A DNA stretch of 64,000 bases. Source: Bradyrhizobium acaciae. Lineage in GTDB: Bacteria; Pseudomonadota; Alphaproteobacteria; Rhizobiales; Xanthobacteraceae. The stretch is taken from positions 1-64,000 of the forward strand of contig NZ_JACMYK010000011.1 of assembly GCF_020889785.1 (NCBI RefSeq), written 5' to 3'. The number at the start of each line of letters is the position of its first letter. Within the stretch, counting starts at the first letter, position 1. A model generated the notes under the pieces. It saw nothing but the letters and a program-made list of their open reading frames with translations. It was not told where the DNA came from and did no database searches. The translations under genes were made by a program, and so were the position numbers. Below are positions 59,047 through 64,000 of this stretch, piece after piece.

Positions 59047-60503
59047 TGACGAGCCAGTTCATGAAGGGCCTGTTGGCGACCAGCATGATCGCGCTGTCCA
59101 GTTCCGCGTTCGCCGGACAGGCGCCGGACGCCGCATCCTCGCCCGATACTCCGATCAGTCATCACGACCGCGTCTACGCCGCCGAACAGTTCTCCAACAC
59201 CGTGTCGGTCACCGATCCCGTCGACAACAAGCTGCTCGGCGTGATCCGGCTCGGCGATCCGCAGCCCGGCAATTTCAGCCCGCTCTACAAGGGACAGGTG
59301 CTGGTCCACGGCATGGGCTTTTCGCCCGACCATCATACGCTCGCGATCGTTTCGATCGGCTCGAACTCGGTGACCTTCATCGACACCGCGACGAATACGG
59401 TCAAGCACACCACCTATGTCGGGCGCTCGCCGCACGAGGCATTCTTCACGCCTGACGGCAAGGAGGTGTGGGTCACCGTGCGCGGCGAGAATTACATCTC
59501 GGTGATCGATGCCTCGAGCTTCAAGGAAACGATGCGGATCGAGGTGCCGCCGGGACCAGGCATGCAGATCTTCTCGCCCGACGGCAAGTACGGCTACATC
59601 TGTTCGTCGTTCAACCCGGAGATCGACGTGGTCTCGGTCGCCGACCATCAGATCGTCGGCAAGGTGAAGCAGGAAAGCCCGTTCTGCCCGAACATCGCAG
59701 CCACACCCGATGGCGAGCAGGTCTGGTTCACGCTGAAGGATACCGGCAAGACCCAGGTCTTCAACGCCAGGCCGCCGTTCAATCCGATCAAGACCATCGA
59801 CACCGGCCCGATCACCAACCACGTCAATTTCGCGAAGACCGCCAAGGGGACCTTCGCCTATGTGACCATCGGCGGCACCAACCAGATCAAGGTGTTTCGC
59901 ACCGATGACTTTTCGCAGGTCGCTGTCATTCCGGTCGGCAACCTGCCGCACGGCATCTGGCCGTCCGGCGACGGCACGCGGATCTATGTCGGCCTGGAGA
60001 ATGCAGACGCGCTGGCCGCGATCGACACCGCGACCAACAAGGTGATCGCCAACATCCCGATCGGCCAGGCGCCGCAAGCCATAGCCTATGTACCGAACGC
60101 CGCGCCGAATCCCGATGACCGCCAGAACCTGCAGGAGCTCGGCGTCGCCGGCCAGACCGCCCACCTCACGCTCGCGCCGAAGCAGCACGCGAAGGGCGAC
60201 AAGCCGCCGACCAGCGTCTCGCTGTTCGATCAGGGCCTGATCCAGGTGGTGCAGGCAGCGGTCACCGGGCTCGAACCCAAGCAGCATTACGTGCTAGCAT
60301 TGGCCGAGCATGCCGAAGGGACGGGATCGGTGCAGCCGCTCGCAGCCTTCATGACCAACCCCGCGGGCTCGGCGATCGTCAACGCCACCGGACCGATCCG
60401 GCAGATCGTGCAGAGCGGGGCCAAGGCCGAGCGGCGCTATCTCGTCATCGCATCCGGCGAGCCGGCGAAGCTCGGACCCGTGATCCAGGTGCAAGCGCCA
60501 TGA
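59046..60503 (+). CDS. Periplasmic YVTN-type beta-propeller protein
   Basis: This 485-residue protein has a signal peptide (FMKGLLATSMIALSSSAFAG) and repeated YVTN-type blades, for example VYAAEQFSNTVSVTDPVDNK, AIVSIGSNSVTFIDTATNTV, VWVTVRGENYISVIDASSFK and IYVGLENADALAAIDTATNK. After about residue 355 a separate C-terminal region follows (GLEPKQHYVLALAEHAEG) that could be a small beta domain. Such propellers often bind metals or assist nitrite or quinoprotein enzymes; the role here is open. The start is the ATG overlapping the DUF305 stop; its own end overlaps the sigma gene by 4 bp. Confidence 0.85.
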   Translation: MTSQFMKGLLATSMIALSSSAFAGQAPDAASSPDTPISHHDRVYAAEQFSNTVSVTDPVDNKLLGVIRLGDPQPGNFSPLYKGQVLVHGMGFSPDHHTLAIVSIGSNSVTFIDTATNTVKHTTYVGRSPHEAFFTPDGKEVWVTVRGENYISVIDASSFKETMRIEVPPGPGMQIFSPDGKYGYICSSFNPEIDVVSVADHQIVGKVKQESPFCPNIAATPDGEQVWFTLKDTGKTQVFNARPPFNPIKTIDTGPITNHVNFAKTAKGTFAYVTIGGTNQIKVFRTDDFSQVAVIPVGNLPHGIWPSGDGTRIYVGLENADALAAIDTATNKVIANIPIGQAPQAIAYVPNAAPNPDDRQNLQELGVAGQTAHLTLAPKQHAKGDKPPTSVSLFDQGLIQVVQAAVTGLEPKQHYVLALAEHAEGTGSVQPLAAFMTNPAGSAIVNATGPIRQIVQSGAKAERRYLVIASGEPAKLGPVIQVQAP

Positions 60504-61030
60504 ACGACATGCTGCACCAGATTGAACCGGTGATTCCAGCGCTGCGCCGCTATGCGCGCACGCTGGTCCGCAACCGCGCGGCCGCCGACGATCTGGTGCA
60601 GGACTGCCTGGAGCGCGCCGTCAGTCATTGGGAGCAACGGCGCGAAACCGGCAGCCCGAAGTCGTGGCTGTTTGCCATCCTGCACAATCTTGCCATCAAC
60701 CAGTTCCGCGGTGCCGCCGCGCGTGCCCGCCACGTCAGCATAGACGAGGCGGGCGAGCACGAATTCGGACAGAACGCGGTGCAGGAACAGCAGCTGATCT
60801 ATCAGGACGTGCTCGGGAAGCTCGCAAAGCTTCCCGAGGAGCAGCGCGCCGTGCTGCTGCTCGTCGCCGTCGAAGACCTGAGCTATGCGGAGGCCGCCAA
60901 AGTGCTCAACATTCCCATCGGCACCGTGATGTCGCGCCTGTCGCGGGCACGTGAGAGACTGCAGCAGGAACTGGAAAAACCTGCGGATAACCAGCAGGGG
61001 AATGTCGTGCAGTTGCGGAGCAAGCCATGA
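60500..61030 (+). CDS. RNA polymerase ECF-type sigma factor
   Basis: This 176-residue sigma factor has region 2 (RRYARTLVRNRAAADDLVQD, then WLFAILHNLAINQFRG) and region 4 (LPEEQRAVLLLVAVEDLSYA followed by VLNIPIGTVMSRLSRARERL). It is in one operon with the two exported proteins before it and the anti-sigma gene after it (ATGA overlap). It should direct RNA polymerase to ECF promoters; a candidate lies at 58487-58511. Confidence 0.95.
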   Translation: MNDMLHQIEPVIPALRRYARTLVRNRAAADDLVQDCLERAVSHWEQRRETGSPKSWLFAILHNLAINQFRGAAARARHVSIDEAGEHEFGQNAVQEQQLIYQDVLGKLAKLPEEQRAVLLLVAVEDLSYAEAAKVLNIPIGTVMSRLSRARERLQQELEKPADNQQGNVVQLRSKP

Positions 61031-61791
61031 GCAATCGCCCGATCTCGGAGGACGATCTGCATGCCTATGTCGACCATGCGCTCGAGGCAGAGCGTCAGGC
61101 CGAGGTCGCGGCCTATCTCGAAGGCCATCCGGACGTGGCCGAGCGTGTTGCGTCCTTTTCCGACCAGCGCAGCATGCTGCGTGCGGCGCTGGCACCGATC
61201 GCGGAGGAGCCACTGCCGCCGCAGCTCAATCTGTCCAGGATCATCGAGAGCAAGCGACGCCGCCCCGCCTCCTTCCGCTGGGCGATCGCGGCGATGTTGA
61301 TGCTCGCAATCGGCGGTGTCGGCGGTTGGGCGATCCGCGGCGCGACGGAGGCGCCGACAGGCGGCCTTGCCGCGCTCGCGCAAGAGGCAAGCGATTCCTA
61401 TCATGTGTATGCCTCCGATCGGACCCGGCCGGTCGAACTGCGCGACAGCACCGAGCTGGTGCAGTGGGTTTCCAACAGGCTGCAACAGCCAGTCAAGCTG
61501 CCGGATCTGACCAAGTCAGGGTATCGCCTGATGGGCGGGCGGGTGGTGCCGACTGCGCACGGTCCGGCGGCCATGTTCATGTATGACGACGATCATGGCG
61601 AGCGGCTTGTGGTCCTGACCCGCCCGATGACGACAGATCAGAACGCGCCGATGGCACCGCATTCGGGCAGCGACTTCGCCGGCTTTTCCTGGGCCGACGG
61701 TGGCATGGGCTATAGCGTCGTAGGACCGGGCGCAGCTGAGCAGCTGAAACCGCTTGCCAACGAAATCCGCAAGCAGGCGCAGGCGATCTAG
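61027..61791 (+). CDS. Membrane-anchored anti-sigma factor
   Basis: This 254-residue protein has a short N-terminal cytoplasmic helical domain (ISEDDLHAYVDHALEAERQA, EGHPDVAERVASF) of the anti-sigma type, but without the zinc-binding HxxxCxxC residues. One membrane span follows at about 82-102 (RWAIAAMLMLAIGGVGGWAI). The remaining 150 residues are periplasmic and include TKSGYRLMGGRVVPTAHGPA. It should hold the ECF sigma factor until a periplasmic signal, perhaps a metal or oxidant sensed with the DUF305 and propeller proteins. That link is inferred. Confidence 0.88.
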   Translation: MSNRPISEDDLHAYVDHALEAERQAEVAAYLEGHPDVAERVASFSDQRSMLRAALAPIAEEPLPPQLNLSRIIESKRRRPASFRWAIAAMLMLAIGGVGGWAIRGATEAPTGGLAALAQEASDSYHVYASDRTRPVELRDSTELVQWVSNRLQQPVKLPDLTKSGYRLMGGRVVPTAHGPAAMFMYDDDHGERLVVLTRPMTTDQNAPMAPHSGSDFAGFSWADGGMGYSVVGPGAAEQLKPLANEIRKQAQAI

Positions 61792-61804
61792 TCCGGACAG
61801 AGCC

Positions 61805-63049
61805 TCAGGGCTTGGTGTAGACCCAGAACAGTACGGTGCCGATCACCAGCGCGAAGGCGATGAACAGCAGCACCGCCGGCAGGCCGAACAGCGCGGCGAC
61901 GCCGGCAGTGCTCGATTGCAGCAGCGCCGCGCCGAGGAAGAACGCGAGGTTGACCGACGACAGTGCCTTGCCGGTGTTCTGGGCGTCGACCAGCTGCCGC
62001 GTCATGCCATAGATCAGCGGCTGCGCCGAGGTCGCGAGCCCGATCAGGATCAGCAGCACCAGATCATATTGCGTCGGCATCACGGCAACGCCGAGCATGT
62101 TCGACACCGGGAAGTGCGGCGCGCCCGCCGCCATCAGCACCAGCAGCAGCGCGGCAATGGCGTGCGTGGACGCCACCATGGCACGGCGGTGCCCGAACTT
62201 GCGATCGAACGCGCCGATACAGGCCGGACCGACGATCATCGCCAGCGTGAACAGGCCAAGCACGTTGCCGGCCTCGATGCGGCTCAAGCCCTTCACATCC
62301 ATCAGCCACGGTCCGCCCCACAAGCCGCGCAAGGTCAGTGACGCGCCGAGCGACACCAGCGACAGCGCGATCAACCCGCGCAGGCCACGCGACAGTCCGA
62401 GCCGCAGCACCTCCGCCATCTGCCGTAGCGGCGAGGAATCATCCGCATGCGCCGCCGGCTGCCGCGGCACCAGCGCGAACACCGCGATCAGCACGACGAT
62501 GCCGTAGCCGGCCGAGACCCAGAAGCCGGCACGCCAACCGAACTGATCGACCACGAAGGCCAGCGGACTTGCCGACAGCAGCATGCCGATATTGCCGATC
62601 GAGAGGATCAGGCCGGACCACAGGCCGAACTTCGCCGCCGACATCTGCTTGGCCGCAAGCGTCATCGGGCACATCAGCATGCCCGAGGTGGCGACGCCGA
62701 GCATCAGTTGCCCGAGCACGAAGCTCGCGGGGCCGGCGGCGAGCGCCGAAACCAGTGTTCCGACCACGGTACCGGCGAGCAGGCTCAACGACACCGGTCG
62801 CACGCCGAAGCGATCCATCGCGGCACCGACCGGGATCTGCGAGGCGGCAAAGGAGAAATGATAGATCGAGGTGAGGCTCGCCAGCGCCTGCGGAGAGGTG
62901 CCGAAATCCCGTGCCATCAGATCGAGGCTGATCGCAGGAATCGTCCGCAGCAGCGTCGACAGCATGTGGCCGGAGGCCAACGCCAGAAGTGCAAGAACCA
63001 GGGCGCGGAACCCGATCCCCGCCTCTTCTTTCGTCACCACGCCGTCCAC
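61805..63049 (-). CDS. MFS transporter
   Basis: This 414-residue protein has twelve predicted membrane spans of the major facilitator fold. Segments include LASGHMLSTLLRTIPAISLD near the start, FSFAASQIPVGAAMDRFGVR (loop 2-3 type), and VALVPRQPAAHADDSSPLR in the central loop. The substrate is unknown; the pattern resembles nitrate/cyanate-type or aromatic-acid exporters only loosely. It starts with GTG, preceded by AGAGG six bases upstream. It is convergent with the anti-sigma gene, 13 bp apart. Confidence 0.9.
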   Translation of the reverse strand: MDGVVTKEEAGIGFRALVLALLALASGHMLSTLLRTIPAISLDLMARDFGTSPQALASLTSIYHFSFAASQIPVGAAMDRFGVRPVSLSLLAGTVVGTLVSALAAGPASFVLGQLMLGVATSGMLMCPMTLAAKQMSAAKFGLWSGLILSIGNIGMLLSASPLAFVVDQFGWRAGFWVSAGYGIVVLIAVFALVPRQPAAHADDSSPLRQMAEVLRLGLSRGLRGLIALSLVSLGASLTLRGLWGGPWLMDVKGLSRIEAGNVLGLFTLAMIVGPACIGAFDRKFGHRRAMVASTHAIAALLLVLMAAGAPHFPVSNMLGVAVMPTQYDLVLLILIGLATSAQPLIYGMTRQLVDAQNTGKALSSVNLAFFLGAALLQSSTAGVAALFGLPAVLLFIAFALVIGTVLFWVYTKP

Positions 63050-63149
63050 GAATCGCCTCTTCCCTGAGCGCTTTCGGGAGGGCGTAACATTATTGGATGG
63101 GGGGTGCCAACTTTCTAGGCAGAGCGAATTTTGGCGACCTATCGGGAGG

Positions 63150-63276
63150 TCACCTCTCCCGCTTGAGGCGGAGGTCGCATCGCATCGAAGATGCGATGCG
63201 GGTGGAGGCTCTCACCACGATACGACTCGTGGAGAGAGCGCCCACCCGAACCCTTCCCCGCAAGCGGGAGAGGGAG
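63150..63276. repeat. Inverted repeat, CACCTCTCCCGC / GCGGGAGAGG family, copy 5
   Basis: The element reads TCACCTCTCCCGCTTGAGGC, GGAGGTCGCATCGC, then ATGCGATGCGGGTGGAGG and the closing part CCCACCCGAACCCTTCCCCG with CAAGCGGGAGAGGGAG. It fills the gap between the MFS gene and the truncated oxygenase. Confidence 0.82.
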
Positions 63277-63306
63277 CACACCTGTTATGCGGGAAAGTTC
63301 GTCATA

Positions 63307-64000
63307 TTACTGCTTATGGAACACCAGCGTGCGCAGCTCGATGCTCTCGCGCGGCGCCGCATCCGCCGGCGTGGTCGGATCGACAAACGCCGTATGCGGC
63401 CCAAAGCGCGTGCGGCCGTCGGTTGCGGAGTCGTAGCATTTCAGCAGGATCGCCTCGTCCGGCGTCATCTCGGGAATATAGAACCAGCGATGGTTCGGAT
63501 TGTACTTCACCGAATAGGTCTCGCCGCTGCGGTTCGGGTAGATCAGGTCCGAGGCGATCAAATCCTCCGGTGCGACGGTGGTGCCGTCGGCCATCGCCAG
63601 CGGTGAATCGCGCAAGGGGCCACGGATCGGGCGCCACAGATTGATCACCTGGACCCGGCCTTTGACCAGTTGCTCGGCCTCGTCGGGCAGATGTTCGAAC
63701 ACGCGGTTGCGGCCAGACACCGCGGTCTGGTCGACATGGACGCGGGTCGCCGGCTGGCGCGGTCCGCCGCCGCGGATATCGGCCGCACCCTCGACGCGCT
63801 TGCGCACGGTGTGATCGAAGATGAGCACGCGGTCCGCCTTCAGCGTCGCCTTCAGGAACGCTTCGACGGCGGGATAGTAGACATTGCGGACTTCATTGTC
63901 GTCGTAATAGTCCTTCACGACGGTCGGATGCTTGACCAGCGCAAAACCCTCGCGGTCGAGCGAGAAGCTGTCTGATATCAGGCGCCCGTCGAAGATCGGG
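63307..64000 (-). CDS. CmcJ/NvfI family oxidoreductase, 5'-truncated by window edge
   Basis: The frame continues past the right edge, so the N terminus is missing; about 231 residues are visible. The segments VLIFDHTVRKRVEGAADIRG, ATRVHVDQTAVSG, INLWRPIRGPLRDSPLAMAD, HRWFYIPEMTPDEAILLKCY and PHTAFVDPT match the CmcJ/NvfI (AsaB-like) group, which includes hydroxylases and methyltransferase-like partners such as those of cephamycin and terpenoid pathways. His and Asp in RVHVD are likely metal ligands, with a second His in GPHTAF. The substrate is unknown. Confidence 0.82.
   Translation of the reverse strand, partial: PIFDGRLISDSFSLDREGFALVKHPTVVKDYYDDNEVRNVYYPAVEAFLKATLKADRVLIFDHTVRKRVEGAADIRGGGPRQPATRVHVDQTAVSGRNRVFEHLPDEAEQLVKGRVQVINLWRPIRGPLRDSPLAMADGTTVAPEDLIASDLIYPNRSGETYSVKYNPNHRWFYIPEMTPDEAILLKCYDSATDGRTRFGPHTAFVDPTTPADAAPRESIELRTLVFHKQ

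Noticed and set aside
5525..63276. CRISPR array or tandem repeat array
   Set aside because: The repeats are long inverted elements scattered singly between genes, with no regular short spacers and no cas genes.

Overview
The window looks like chromosome of an alphaproteobacterium of the Bradyrhizobium/Rhodopseudomonas group. The evidence is high GC, a Sox thiosulfate cluster, many ABC uptake systems beside catabolic enzymes, a FixK2-type box, and many intergenic inverted repeats of the kind common in those genomes. The assignment is by recognition, not by a search. I see no rRNA, tRNA, IS element, prophage or CRISPR array.

Layout. 1-3.2 kb: end of a Sox operon (flavocytochrome c flavoprotein, soxX, soxY, soxZ, soxA). 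3.3-19.6 kb: the most coherent system, a nicotinate catabolic island. A minus-strand operon runs from a 6-hydroxynicotinate reductase (hnr) through a UPF0280/ApbE-like protein, a DUF1185 protein, a branched-chain-type ABC importer and a MarR regulator. nicA-nicB (nicotinate hydroxylase) diverges from hnr, and enamidase (ena) diverges from a ferredoxin/flavodoxin-NADP reductase (fpr). Three palindromes with the same GTATAC core sit in the two divergent promoter regions, so these transcripts probably form one regulon. The predicted route is nicotinate -> 6-hydroxynicotinate -> 1,4,5,6-tetrahydro-6-oxonicotinate -> 2-formylglutarate + ammonia, i.e. ring reduction rather than the aerobic maleamate route. 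pncB (nicotinate salvage to NAD) follows directly.

19.7-30.6 kb: metY, an alpha/beta hydrolase, small secreted or membrane proteins, a large periplasmic sulfatase behind a FixK2-like box, an HtrA-like protease, a GMC oxidoreductase with its small subunit, and a cytochrome P450. 30.8-32.5 kb: a Baeyer-Villiger-type monooxygenase broken by a one-base deletion. 32.7-44.1 kb: one minus-strand array with a double-length CoA-transferase, a dipeptide-type ABC importer and a single-chain biotin-dependent acyl-CoA carboxylase, suggesting import, CoA activation and carboxylation of an acid. 44.3-51.5 kb: an SsuABC/NMT1-type importer, two amidohydrolases, a SnoaL-like protein and a GntR regulator with palindromic sites. 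51.7-58.3 kb: an enolase-superfamily dehydratase, an orphan solute-binding protein and hydantoinase/oxoprolinase A and B subunits, the B subunit also carrying a one-base frameshift. 58.5-61.8 kb: a DUF305 protein with a Met/His-rich tail, a beta-propeller, an ECF sigma factor and its anti-sigma factor in one tight operon. 61.8-64 kb: an MFS transporter and a truncated CmcJ/NvfI-type oxygenase.

Most gaps between operons are filled by short inverted-repeat elements of at least nine types; five of these types recur within the window or have partial copies here.
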